Assembly: GCF_006970865.1 (NCBI RefSeq)
Contig: NZ_CP035503.1
Location: forward strand, 1,811,001-1,875,000
DNA length: 64,000 nt
Direction: 5' to 3'
DNA from: Rhodoferax sediminis
GTDB taxonomy: Bacteria > Pseudomonadota > Gammaproteobacteria > Burkholderiales > Burkholderiaceae_C
Under the pieces are notes generated by a model, which saw only the letters and a list, made by a program, of their open reading frames with translations, was not told the DNA's origin and did no database searches. The translations under genes were made by a program, and so were the position numbers. Shown here in pieces: positions 43,402-51,321 of this stretch (position 1 is its first letter; the number at the start of each line of letters is the position of its first letter).

Positions 43402-44985
43402 TCACCAGACGCCGATCTGCATATCGAGCGCTTTCCACCCCTCGGTGGTGCGCTCCACCGTCGCGTTGTCCAGCGTAATGCGGCGTTTGCGAGTCATCAG
43501 CCAATCGGCGAGCCGGTCCTTTAGCTCACCGCGCACGGTTGCAAAAATGGGGTCAGCACCCAGATCATGGAGCTCCTGCGGGTCTTCCTGCATGTCAAAC
43601 AGCTGGGGACGCAAGCCCTGGTAGTGCACGTATTTCCAGCGCGTGTTGCGGACCATCCAGGCGTAACACTCATCGGGCCCTCGATTTAGCGCGCGTCGCG
43701 CGTCGCGGAACGCATAGTCCAGTTCACTGAATACACAGTCGCGCCAATTTTCGACGTGAGCCCCATGCAGGAGCGGTACCAGTGAGCGCCCTTCCAGTAG
43801 ATGATCCGGCTGCGGGAGACCCAGGGCATCAAGGATGGTGGGCAGCACATCGATAGCTTCGACAAAACGGCTCTCAGCCGTGCCGCGGGTGCGGTCTGCT
43901 GCGGCGCGAGGGTCGACCACAATGAATGGGGTACGCACCGCCTGTTCATAGAAGAGTTCTTTCTCGCCCAATCCGTGGTCGCCAAGCTGATCACCGTGAT
44001 CGGAGCAGAAGATGATCAGGGTATCGTCGAGGCGGCCGAGTTGTTCCAGTTCAGCCATCAGCCGGCCGAGATGGTCATCCACTTCTTTGATCAATCCCAT
44101 GTAAGTAGGCCGCACGTGCCGGACAACGCTTTCCTGTGCATAACTCAGGCAATCCTCGTGCGCCGTACGGTAGGCCGCCAGCACCGGGTGCGGTGGACGC
44201 GTCTCGGCGCTGACCGCGATGATCGGGCCTGCGTCCGCGTCGCGGTACAAATCGTTGTACGGCGCTGGAGCGAGCAATGGCCAGTGCGGCTTGACGTAGG
44301 ACAGGTGCAGCACCCACGATTGATCGCCCTTGGCACGAACGAAGTCCAGTGCACGATCGGTCATATACGCGGTTTCGGAATGACTGCGATCGACTCGCGC
44401 CGCAAGGTGGGCGTTGCGCAGCAACCAGCCACTGGCGAACTTGCCCTCTTCGTCCAGCGCGCCAATGGCAAACTCAGACCAAGGATCGTCGCTTTTATAT
44501 CCCTTGCTGCGAAGGTAGTCGGCATACCCACTTTCCGCACCTGGTGGCGCGTGACCATCGTAGCGATCCATCTCGACGAACCCGCCTTCCAGATACCGGC
44601 GGCCGCGGGGCGACTCGGGGTCCATGTTGAAGCGCTGCAAGCCCAATCGATCTGGAATGACGTGTGTCTTGCCGGCCAAAACCGCGTCCAGCCCGGCGGC
44701 TTCGAGAAAGTCGCCAAGGGTGCGCTGCACCACCGAGAGTGGCACGTAGTTCCATGTCGATCCATGGCTGCTCACATAGCGGCCGGTGTAGTAAGACATT
44801 CGCGACGGTACGCAAACGGCGGACTGCACGTACGCCGCGTCGAAGCGGACGCCGCGTTTGGCCAGGTTGTCGATATGGGGCGTTGCGAGCGTCGGGTGCC
44901 CGTAGCAGGAAAGGTAATCCCAGCGCAATTGGTCGCACATGATGAACAACACGTTGCGGACAGTTTTCCGGTCGGAAGAGATCAT
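43402..44985 (-). CDS. Sulfatase family hydrolase (formylglycine type)
   Basis: The 527-residue type I sulfatase has the FGly signature CVPSR with C58 as the cysteine to be converted to formylglycine (QSAVCVPSRMSYYTGR). Metal ligands are around D18 in FIMCDQLRWD and in FCSDHGDQLGDHG. No signal peptide is seen, so it is cytoplasmic, which requires a maturase encoded elsewhere. It should hydrolyse a sulfate ester or a phosphonate/phosphate ester of similar shape. It is divergent from a LysR stub, with a perfect palindrome between them. Confidence 0.85.
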   Translation of the reverse strand: MISSDRKTVRNVLFIMCDQLRWDYLSCYGHPTLATPHIDNLAKRGVRFDAAYVQSAVCVPSRMSYYTGRYVSSHGSTWNYVPLSVVQRTLGDFLEAAGLDAVLAGKTHVIPDRLGLQRFNMDPESPRGRRYLEGGFVEMDRYDGHAPPGAESGYADYLRSKGYKSDDPWSEFAIGALDEEGKFASGWLLRNAHLAARVDRSHSETAYMTDRALDFVRAKGDQSWVLHLSYVKPHWPLLAPAPYNDLYRDADAGPIIAVSAETRPPHPVLAAYRTAHEDCLSYAQESVVRHVRPTYMGLIKEVDDHLGRLMAELEQLGRLDDTLIIFCSDHGDQLGDHGLGEKELFYEQAVRTPFIVVDPRAAADRTRGTAESRFVEAIDVLPTILDALGLPQPDHLLEGRSLVPLLHGAHVENWRDCVFSELDYAFRDARRALNRGPDECYAWMVRNTRWKYVHYQGLRPQLFDMQEDPQELHDLGADPIFATVRGELKDRLADWLMTRKRRITLDNATVERTTEGWKALDMQIGVW

Positions 44986-45091
44986 CGGTCGTGCCTTACT
45001 TCGCCAAGAGTCATGGTGCGGAATATCTCAGCTAATCTCGTGGCGGGCCAATGAAATTTGGCATCGCAGCCATAACCTAGCCGTAATACCC

Positions 45092-45111
45092 TGTTGCGCC
45101 GTGGCGCAACA
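45092..45111. promoter_or_regulatory. Perfect 20-bp palindrome, operator-like
   Basis: TGTTGCGCCGTGGCGCAACA is a perfect inverted repeat with 9-bp arms and a GT centre. It lies between the divergent sulfatase gene and the LysR stub, two bases before the stub's ATG. The position fits an operator for a dimeric regulator, possibly the lost LysR protein or its surviving relative at 25805. There is no T-run, so a terminator is unlikely. Confidence 0.5.
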
Positions 45112-45113
45112 CC

Positions 45114-45602
45114 ATGGAAAAACTTGACTTGCACATTCGCGCAAATCCCAAGCCCCGTCACCTCCAACTGCTGGCGGCAAGCCCGCAGGTGGTGCGCCTG
45201 GCTTTCGGTAATCTCGATTTTCAGGCGGACCTGGGCCTCGCCTGCGATCCCGACGAGGCCGAACTGGTGCCCGTGCGCCTCGCGCTGGTGCTGGCCTCGC
45301 GCCGCGCCACGCTGGCCGCACCGATCGACGGCATCACGGCCAGCACGACGGACCCGGTTCGAATCCAGACGGACGCACAGCGCAGCCGGCGCGCCGGCTT
45401 TGGCGCCAAGCTGTGCATTCACCCGGCCCAGGTCGCAGTCGTCAACGCCGCGCTGGCCCCCACGCCTGCCGAACTCGAGTGGGCGCGGCGCGTGCTGGCG
45501 GCGTATGCACAGGCCGGCGGCGGGGTGTTCAGCCTGGATGACCGCATGGTCGACGCGCCGGTGGTGCGGCTGGCGCAGCGCATCGTGGACGGCGAGCGCT
45601 AG
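45114..45602 (+). pseudogene. Chimeric ORF: LysR 5' stub fused to HpcH/CitE 3' end
   Basis: The 162-codon frame begins LDLHIRANPKPRHLQLL, matching the start of the LysR protein at 25805 (LDWYIRANLKLRHLQLV). At 45172 it switches in frame to the C-terminal half of the HpcH/CitE-like lyase, colinear with 24431-24855 and carrying scattered substitutions. The active-site N-terminal half of the lyase and the LysR HTH are both absent, so neither function can remain. It marks the right junction of the island. Confidence 0.85.
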
Positions 45603-45773
45603 AGCGCTTCAACCCGGGCGGGCGGGGCAAGGGATTTTGCCCATTGCCCCCGGCGCAATCCTTCGTCACCATCGCGCGACCTGTGTGAGGCAGGCCGGCG
45701 CCACGGTACGGGTTTGAGACCCCGTATCGCGGCTCGATTCATTCATAAACCAATTCATAACGAGGAAGACAAC

Positions 45774-46760
45774 ATGATCAAGTTCAAAACCTTGAGGATC
45801 GCGGCCGTGGCGGCGCTGGTGCTGGGCGCCCATGCGGCAGCGATCAGCGAGATTGCTTATCCCGAAAAACCCGTGATCCTGGTGGTGCCGTTTGCGGCCG
45901 GCGGTCCGACCGATGTGGTGGCCCGGATGATTGCCATTCCCATGGGCAAGGCCCTGGGGCAAAGCGTGCTGATTGAAAACACGGTGGGCGCCGGCGGCAC
46001 GATTGCCGCCACCCGGGTGGCGCGCGCCGCACCCAACGGCTACACCATTTTTCTGCACCACATCGGCATGGCCACGGCGCCCGCGCTGTACCGCAAGCTG
46101 AGCTTCGACCCTTTGAAAGACTTCGAATACGTCGGTCAGGTGGTCGACGTGCCGATGACGCTGCTGGCACGCAAGGATTTTCCGGCCAACAACTTCGATG
46201 AACTGCTGAGTTATGTGAGGACCAACAAGGACAAAGTCTCCCTCGCCAATGCCGGGCTGGGTGCCGTGTCGCACCTGTGCGGCCTGATGTTCATGAGCCA
46301 GATCGGCGTCGAGCTCAACACCATTCCCTACAAGGGCACGGGGCCGGCCATGAACGACCTGCTGGGCGGCCAGGTCGACCTGCTGTGCGACCAGACCACA
46401 CAAACCATGCCCATGATCAAGGAAGGCCGCCTCAAGGTGTATGGCGTGACCACTCTCAAGCGGCTGGGCTCGCTGCCCAACGTGGCGACGCTGGACGAGC
46501 AGGGTTTGAAGGGATTCGAGGTCAAGGCCTGGCACGGCATGTACGCGCCCAAGGGCACGCCGGCGCCGGTGATGGACAAGCTCAATGCCGCGCTGCGCGT
46601 GGCGATGCTGGACCCGATGGTCAAGCAGCGCATGAACGATCTGAGCTCCGACATCGTGCCCGCGGACAAAATGACCCCGGCAGGCCTGAGAACCCATCTG
46701 GAGGCAGAAATCGGCAAATGGGGACCGGTGATCAAGAAGGCCGGGATCTACGCCGACTGA
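45774..46760 (+). CDS. Bug-type tripartite tricarboxylate transporter receptor
   Basis: The 328-residue exported protein has an N-terminal signal peptide and the Bug fold: YPEKPVILVVPFAAGGPTDV, NTVGAGGTIAATRVARAAPN, a PYKGTGPAMNDLLGGQVDLL segment and a C-terminal lobe with VMDKLNAALRVAM. Such receptors bind dicarboxylates or aromatic acids, often without neighbouring TctAB genes. It was probably next to the HpcH gene in the ancestral arrangement and could bind the operon's organic acid. CGAGGAAG precedes the ATG. Confidence 0.87.
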   Translation: MIKFKTLRIAAVAALVLGAHAAAISEIAYPEKPVILVVPFAAGGPTDVVARMIAIPMGKALGQSVLIENTVGAGGTIAATRVARAAPNGYTIFLHHIGMATAPALYRKLSFDPLKDFEYVGQVVDVPMTLLARKDFPANNFDELLSYVRTNKDKVSLANAGLGAVSHLCGLMFMSQIGVELNTIPYKGTGPAMNDLLGGQVDLLCDQTTQTMPMIKEGRLKVYGVTTLKRLGSLPNVATLDEQGLKGFEVKAWHGMYAPKGTPAPVMDKLNAALRVAMLDPMVKQRMNDLSSDIVPADKMTPAGLRTHLEAEIGKWGPVIKKAGIYAD

Positions 46761-46800
46761 GCCTGTTTAAGGATGGAAACGGGCGCCAGCCGGCGCCCGT
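46758..46800 (+). repeat. 43-bp direct repeat with hairpin, left copy
   Basis: Starting at the TGA of the Bug gene, the 43-bp unit ends in a perfect hairpin: ACGGGCGCC (46779-46787), loop AGCC, GGCGCCCGT (46792-46800). The same unit with two substitutions recurs at 50593-50635. The hairpin may terminate transcription, although no T-run follows. The two copies bracket the CHASE2/OmpA/FecR block. Confidence 0.8.
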
Positions 46801-46847
46801 CTGTGAGTCGCCTGCGCGCGAGCCTTCACAGAGAATGCCATTGCAAC

Positions 46848-49040
46848 ATGTTTTCAAGACTGCGACTTCACAATCTTCCGGGGGTACTGTCCAACCTCGC
46901 CGCGGTAGGGCTCGTGATCGCGCTGGCTGTCGCGGCATTGGTATTGCGGCTGGTCGACCCGATTCCATTGCAAAACCTGCGTTTGGCGCAGTTCGACCAG
47001 TTGCAGCGTTGGTATCCGCGGGCCTATTCCCCTGTGGGCGTTCGCGTGGTGGACATCGACGAGGCCAGCCTGAAGGAATATGGACAGTGGCCCTGGCCTC
47101 GCACGCGTTTGGCAGAGCTGGTCGACCGTCTGCACGCGGCCGGTGCCGCCGTGGTGGTGTTTGACGTCCTGCTGGCCGAGCCCGATAGAACTTCCCCCGC
47201 ACGCATGGCGCAGCTCTGGAATGATCCAAAAGTCAGTGCACTCCTTGAAACCCTGCCCGACAACGACCTGGTGCTTCAGAAAAGCTTCGAGGCGCAAAAC
47301 GTCGTGCTCGGGTCCAGTTTGGCCCGCAGCGGCCAGCGTGCCGATCCCTTGAATGGTCCAGGCAAACCAGATCTTCCGTATCGGATCATTCACGGTGACG
47401 CCGGGAACCCGGCGCAGTGGTTGAATGCGTTCGACTCGATCGTGCTGCCGTTGCCCGATCTCATGGTTTCGGCCAAGGGGGTGGGCGCACTCAATTTCGC
47501 GTCCGATGCGGATGGCGTGGTGCGCCGGGTCCCCATGCTCTTTCGGTTGGGGAACGACATCGTTCCCAGCCTGAGCGCGGAGGCGTTGCGTGTGGCCCAT
47601 GGCACCCGCAATTACGTGCTGCGCAGCAGCGACGCCGGCATGAAGGAAGTCCGCATCGGTGATCTGACGGTGCCAACCGACTCCAAGGGGGAAATCTGGC
47701 TGTATTACACCCAGCCCCAGCGTGACCGGTACGTTTCCGCTGCGCGGGTGCTCGATGGCCAGGTCGGCAAGGAAAAGCTGGAGGGGGATATCGTCCTGGT
47801 GGGCAGTTCGGCCGCCGGACTGATGGATCTGCGCTTCAGTCCCATGGGCGAGGTTGTACCGGGCGTGGAAACCCACGCACTGGCTTTGGAGCAAATATTG
47901 CTCGGGCAATACCTGGAGCGACCTGCCTGGGTGGGCGGACTGGAGGCGCTGGTGATCGTTCTATGCGCTTTGACGGCCGGTCTTTTCGCGCTGGCTGCGC
48001 CCGCCTGGTCGGCACTCCTCGCGATGCTGGTTGTTTTGACCGCGATGGTGGCGGGGGTGTGTTATGCATTCGCCGCGCACCATCTCTTGCTGGATGCGAT
48101 ATATCCCGCCCTGGTCGCTGGCTTCGGATTTGCGCTGGGTGGCAGCATTCATCATTGGCTCACCGAGAGGGAGCGACGCTGGGTGCGTGAGGCCTTTTCC
48201 CGGTATGTTTCTCCGAATCGGGTTGCGCATCTGGTCGCGCACCACGAGCGACTTCAACTGGGAGGGCGGCGCCAGACCTGCAGTTTTGTCTTTACCGATC
48301 TGGCCGGCTTTACCAGCATGATGGAAGCGGAAGATCCGGCGCAGGCGGTTGCGCAGCTCAATGAATACCTTGACGGGATGGTCGCCATTGTTTTCAAACA
48401 CGATGGCACGCTCGATCGCATCGTGGGCGATGCCGTGGCAGTCCTTTTTTCTGCACCCGTCCCGCAACAGGATCACCGTCAGCGCGCCATGGACTGCGCA
48501 CTCGAGATGGACCGCTTTGCCACGGCGCATGCCAAGCGGCTGAGGGCGTCTGGAGTCGCCTGGGGATACACCCGCATCGGGGTACACACCGGAGAAGTCA
48601 TCGTCGGAAACTTCGGCGGCAAGACACTGTTCGACTACCGGGCCCTGGGCGATCCGATCAATACCGCGTCACGCCTGGAGAGCGTGAACAAACATCTGGG
48701 CACGCGGGTATGTGTTTCCAGGGCCATTCTGGACGGGTGCACCGGGGTTCCTGCACGCCTCGTCGGGTTCCTGGTCCTCAAGGGCAAAGTCCAGCCACTG
48801 GAGGTGTATGAGCCCCTGGCGGCCACCAACACTGAATTGACCGCGCCGACCGCGGACTATGCGGCCGGCATGCGTTTGCTGCGCCCGCTGGACCCTCCGG
48901 ACCCGGACAGTGCCCGCCTGGCACTGGTGCATTTCGAATTGCTCATTCAAAAATACCCGGATGACCCGCTGGTGAGCCTGCACCTGGCGCGCCTGCGTTC
49001 AGGCGCGCAGGATGATCTCATCGTGATGCAAGAGAAATAA
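46848..49040 (+). CDS. CHASE2-domain adenylate/guanylate cyclase
   Basis: The 730-residue inner-membrane sensor cyclase has a TM helix at about 14-35, an extracytoplasmic CHASE2 domain (about 40-345; VRVVDIDEASLKEYGQWPWP near its start and DIVLVGSSAAGLMDLRF near its end), three TM helices (about 362-435) and a class III cyclase (about 470-650). Catalytic elements are D484 in VFTDLAGFTS, the second aspartate in RIVGDAVAVLF, and GDPINTASRLE. The start is ATG 46848. It should make a cyclic nucleotide in response to a periplasmic signal. Together with the convergent OmpA and FecR genes it forms a set I have seen described for CHASE2 proteins. Confidence 0.9.
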   Translation: MFSRLRLHNLPGVLSNLAAVGLVIALAVAALVLRLVDPIPLQNLRLAQFDQLQRWYPRAYSPVGVRVVDIDEASLKEYGQWPWPRTRLAELVDRLHAAGAAVVVFDVLLAEPDRTSPARMAQLWNDPKVSALLETLPDNDLVLQKSFEAQNVVLGSSLARSGQRADPLNGPGKPDLPYRIIHGDAGNPAQWLNAFDSIVLPLPDLMVSAKGVGALNFASDADGVVRRVPMLFRLGNDIVPSLSAEALRVAHGTRNYVLRSSDAGMKEVRIGDLTVPTDSKGEIWLYYTQPQRDRYVSAARVLDGQVGKEKLEGDIVLVGSSAAGLMDLRFSPMGEVVPGVETHALALEQILLGQYLERPAWVGGLEALVIVLCALTAGLFALAAPAWSALLAMLVVLTAMVAGVCYAFAAHHLLLDAIYPALVAGFGFALGGSIHHWLTERERRWVREAFSRYVSPNRVAHLVAHHERLQLGGRRQTCSFVFTDLAGFTSMMEAEDPAQAVAQLNEYLDGMVAIVFKHDGTLDRIVGDAVAVLFSAPVPQQDHRQRAMDCALEMDRFATAHAKRLRASGVAWGYTRIGVHTGEVIVGNFGGKTLFDYRALGDPINTASRLESVNKHLGTRVCVSRAILDGCTGVPARLVGFLVLKGKVQPLEVYEPLAATNTELTAPTADYAAGMRLLRPLDPPDPDSARLALVHFELLIQKYPDDPLVSLHLARLRSGAQDDLIVMQEK

Positions 49041-49057
49041 AGTGCGGACCCGGCAGG

Positions 49058-49663
49058 TCACCGTATCGTTATTTCGACGCGGCGGTTGCGGGGTTCGGCA
49101 ACTCCCATGGGGGTTGGAACCAGCAAGTTTCGCAGACCTTGCGATTCAACGGAGAGCTCCATGTTTTCGAGCCCCAAATGCCTTAATTGCTCTGCGATGG
49201 CTTTGGCTCGTTTGAGTCCAAGCAGATAGTTGAAAGAGGCGCTTTCCAATGTGTCGGTATGCCCGATCACGGAAATGTCAGCGGTCTTGCGTGCGCGTGC
49301 GCGGTCCAGGATGCGAGGCAGCTCCTTTTTTGACTCGGCTGTTAAATTGCTGGTCCCCAGGTCAAAGAACAGCATGTAATGCTCTGGCAGGAGCGGTCGG
49401 GCTGCAACAGCGGCGCCAAAATCCCGTGCGATTTGCGCCTGCGGGACGTCAAAGGCCGCTTTGCTGCCATCCAGCAAGACGCCTTGATCGGCTTGCGAAA
49501 CGACTTGCTCTCCGCGTTGACTCCGAACGATCACACTGCCAACAGTCCCATCGGGATTCGGCAGCAAAACGATATAGGAGCTTGGCGGGCTGACACAAGC
49601 GGCCAGCGATGCCGCCATGGCCAGAACGGCTGCAATCCTGCCAATGGTGCAGAACCCCTTCAC
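49058..49663 (-). CDS. OmpA-family outer-membrane lipoprotein
   Basis: The 201-residue protein has a lipobox (AASLAACVS, lipidation at C23) and a C-terminal OmpA-like peptidoglycan-binding domain (about 95-200): HYMLFFDLGTSNLTAES, ISVIGHTDTLESASFN, LKRAKAIAEQL and a basic RNRRVEITIR end. It would anchor the outer membrane to peptidoglycan. The start codon overlaps the stop of the FecR-like gene by four bases, so the two are coupled. Confidence 0.85.
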   Translation of the reverse strand: MKGFCTIGRIAAVLAMAASLAACVSPPSSYIVLLPNPDGTVGSVIVRSQRGEQVVSQADQGVLLDGSKAAFDVPQAQIARDFGAAVAARPLLPEHYMLFFDLGTSNLTAESKKELPRILDRARARKTADISVIGHTDTLESASFNYLLGLKRAKAIAEQLRHLGLENMELSVESQGLRNLLVPTPMGVAEPRNRRVEITIR

Positions 49664-50121
49664 CTGGCTGGTTCCACTTGCAAGAGAAACTGGGTTCCCC
49701 TGACGCCAATGATGCCCGAAGGTGTCTTGATGGCCACCGCCTCGGGCTTGAGTTTGGCAATGAGGCCGGAAACATAATTCAGCGAGCCTTTGACCATTTC
49801 TGTCACCAGCCCCAACCGCCCCTGTGCCGGTGCGTAAATGTATTCATCCACGTTCATTTCGGTATCGGGCCCAAATGACATGACCGTGTTGTCCTTGAAA
49901 GTCACACCGAGGGATGCGCCCGGTTGGGTCTTGATCTGGCTTCCAATCATCACGGCAGTCCCCAGCTCTGCTTTCACGCGCTGGCCCATGGTCGTGATCC
50001 AGGCATCACCGGTCACGGTTTTCACATAGCCTACTGGCTCTTGTTGCGCCTGTGCCAGGCCCGACAGCAGGGTGAGGGCACAGGCAGAAAACATTTTGAA
50101 AAAGCATGCGTACAGCTTCAT
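49660..50121 (-). CDS. FecR-domain periplasmic protein
   Basis: The 153-residue exported protein has a signal peptide ending GLAQAQ. Its mature part is a FecR-type beta domain: VGYVKTVTGDAWITTMGQRV, IKTQPGASLGVTFKDNT and IKTPSGIIGVRGTQF. Stand-alone FecR domains of this kind accompany CHASE2 and OmpA proteins and may bind a periplasmic ligand or each other. The start is ATG 50121, where the signal peptide begins; the frame is open further upstream without signal character. Confidence 0.82.
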   Translation of the reverse strand: MKLYACFFKMFSACALTLLSGLAQAQQEPVGYVKTVTGDAWITTMGQRVKAELGTAVMIGSQIKTQPGASLGVTFKDNTVMSFGPDTEMNVDEYIYAPAQGRLGLVTEMVKGSLNYVSGLIAKLKPEAVAIKTPSGIIGVRGTQFLLQVEPAR

Positions 50122-50304
50122 ATCTCGCCCTGTTTCGTCCTCGCGCAGCGCTGAAACTCGATGAAAATCGGGTGTGCCGGCTCTGCCATGGCGCCGCGAG
50201 TTGCCTCCTTCTGGCGGCAAAAGTCGATAAAAGAGGGCACACGCATTTTTTGCGCCAGAGAAAATTGTGTTTGCTGACAAGCTATTGCAATCAGGGCCAT
50301 TTTT

Positions 50305-50595
50305 GTGCGTAAAGAAAGTCGACAGACTTTCTGCTCGATGGTGCGGTGCAACAGCCGGGCGACCCATGTCCCGGTATTCCGCCCTGGTTGCAGCCTTATA
50401 CCGACAAAGTCACAACGGCTCAGCAAGCCGTTCTGCATGCAGTGGAACCGCTTCGACAGCATCGCCCGGCAGGGCCACGCATACGCCTGTGAGGTGCTCG
50501 ATGGCATGACTGCGGAACAATTAGGTGCCTTTCGCACTGCTGGGCACCGACCGGATGCCGAGCTGGACCTGAAGGTCGTGCCGCAGTCGGGGTGA
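50305..50595 (+). other. Unassigned ORF in the 50.1-50.6 kb gap
   Basis: The 470-base gap between the FecR-like gene and the repeat at 50593 holds overlapping ORFs on both strands. The plus-strand frame ending at 50595 has the most protein-like end (HAYACEVLDGMTAEQLGAFR, ending LKVVPQSG) and its stop coincides with the start of the 43-bp repeat. It could be the 3' end of a gene carried in with the repeat, or noise. No family is recognised. Confidence 0.25.
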
Positions 50596-50635
50596 GCCTA
50601 TTTAAGGATGAAAACGGGCGCCAGCCGGCGCCCGT
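50593..50635 (+). repeat. 43-bp direct repeat with hairpin, right copy
   Basis: This copy matches 46758-46800 at 41 of 43 positions. It includes a TGA, then the hairpin ACGGGCGCC (50614-50622), loop AGCC, GGCGCCCGT (50627-50635). It lies just downstream of nth in the opposite sense and could serve both strands as a terminator. With the left copy it delimits about 3.8 kb. Confidence 0.8.
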
Positions 50636-50668
50636 TATGGGCAGTCAGCTATTGATTTAATAGTAAGC

Positions 50669-51307
50669 TCAAGGCGCCGGTGTCTTGGGTGCATAGTCGC
50701 AAAACTGCGCCACGCCGCAGCGCCAGCATTGCGGCTTGCGCGCCACGCACACATAGCGGCCAAGCAAGATCAGCCAGTGGTGCGCGTCCACCAGATATTC
50801 GGGCGGCACGCGCTTCATGAGTTGCATCTCCACCTCGTAGGGCGTCTTGCCCGGCGCCAGGCCGGTGCGGTTTGCGACGCGAAAGATGTGCGTGTCCACC
50901 GCCATCGTGGGCTCGCCAAACGCCACGTTCAGCACCACGTTGGCCGTCTTGCGGCCCACGCCGGGCAGGGCCTCCAGCGCCTCGCGCGTGCGCGGCACCA
51001 CGCCGCCGTGCTGCGCCACGAGGATGCGGCAGGTCTCCATCAAATGTTTGGCCTTGCTGCGGAACAGGCCGATGGTCTTGATGTAGCTCTCCAGGCCCTC
51101 TTGCCCGAGGTCCAGGATTTTCTGCGGCGTGTTGGCCACCGCAAACAGGCGGCGCGTCGCCTTGTTCACCCCCACGTCGGTGGCCTGCGCCGACAGCAGC
51201 ACGGCAGTGAGCAGTTCGAACACGCTCGTATACTCCAATTCGGTATTGGGCTGGGGATTGGCCGCCTTCAACGCGGCAAAAAACGGCTCGATGTTTTCTT
51301 TCTTCAT
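50669..51307 (-). CDS. nth: Endonuclease III
   Basis: The 212-residue base-excision DNA glycosylase/AP lyase is full length. The helix-hairpin-helix LEALPGVGRKTANVVLNVAF carries the catalytic lysine of the family; the catalytic aspartate is in MAVDTHIFRV. The 4Fe-4S cluster ligands have perfect spacing C-x6-C-x2-C-x5-C in CVARKPQCWRCGVAQFC. It removes oxidised pyrimidines. ATG 51307 is used. It is nearly back to back with the divergent aminotransferase gene, and its 3' end is duplicated at 24956. Confidence 0.95.
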   Translation of the reverse strand: MKKENIEPFFAALKAANPQPNTELEYTSVFELLTAVLLSAQATDVGVNKATRRLFAVANTPQKILDLGQEGLESYIKTIGLFRSKAKHLMETCRILVAQHGGVVPRTREALEALPGVGRKTANVVLNVAFGEPTMAVDTHIFRVANRTGLAPGKTPYEVEMQLMKRVPPEYLVDAHHWLILLGRYVCVARKPQCWRCGVAQFCDYAPKTPAP

Positions 51308-51321
51308 GGACGGATTTTCCC

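Noticed and set aside
43402..44985. Specific call as phosphonate monoester hydrolase
   Set aside because: The FGly site reads CVPSR, the general sulfatase form, and I cannot see features that favour phosphonate esters.
45355..45366. GGTTCGAATCC resembling a tRNA T-loop
   Set aside because: No acceptor or anticodon stem can be built around it; it is inside the CitE-like coding remnant.
50118..50537. 139-codon minus-strand ORF upstream of the FecR-like gene
   Set aside because: No domain and a rival frame on the other strand; its end overlaps the FecR-like start, so it is probably leader DNA.
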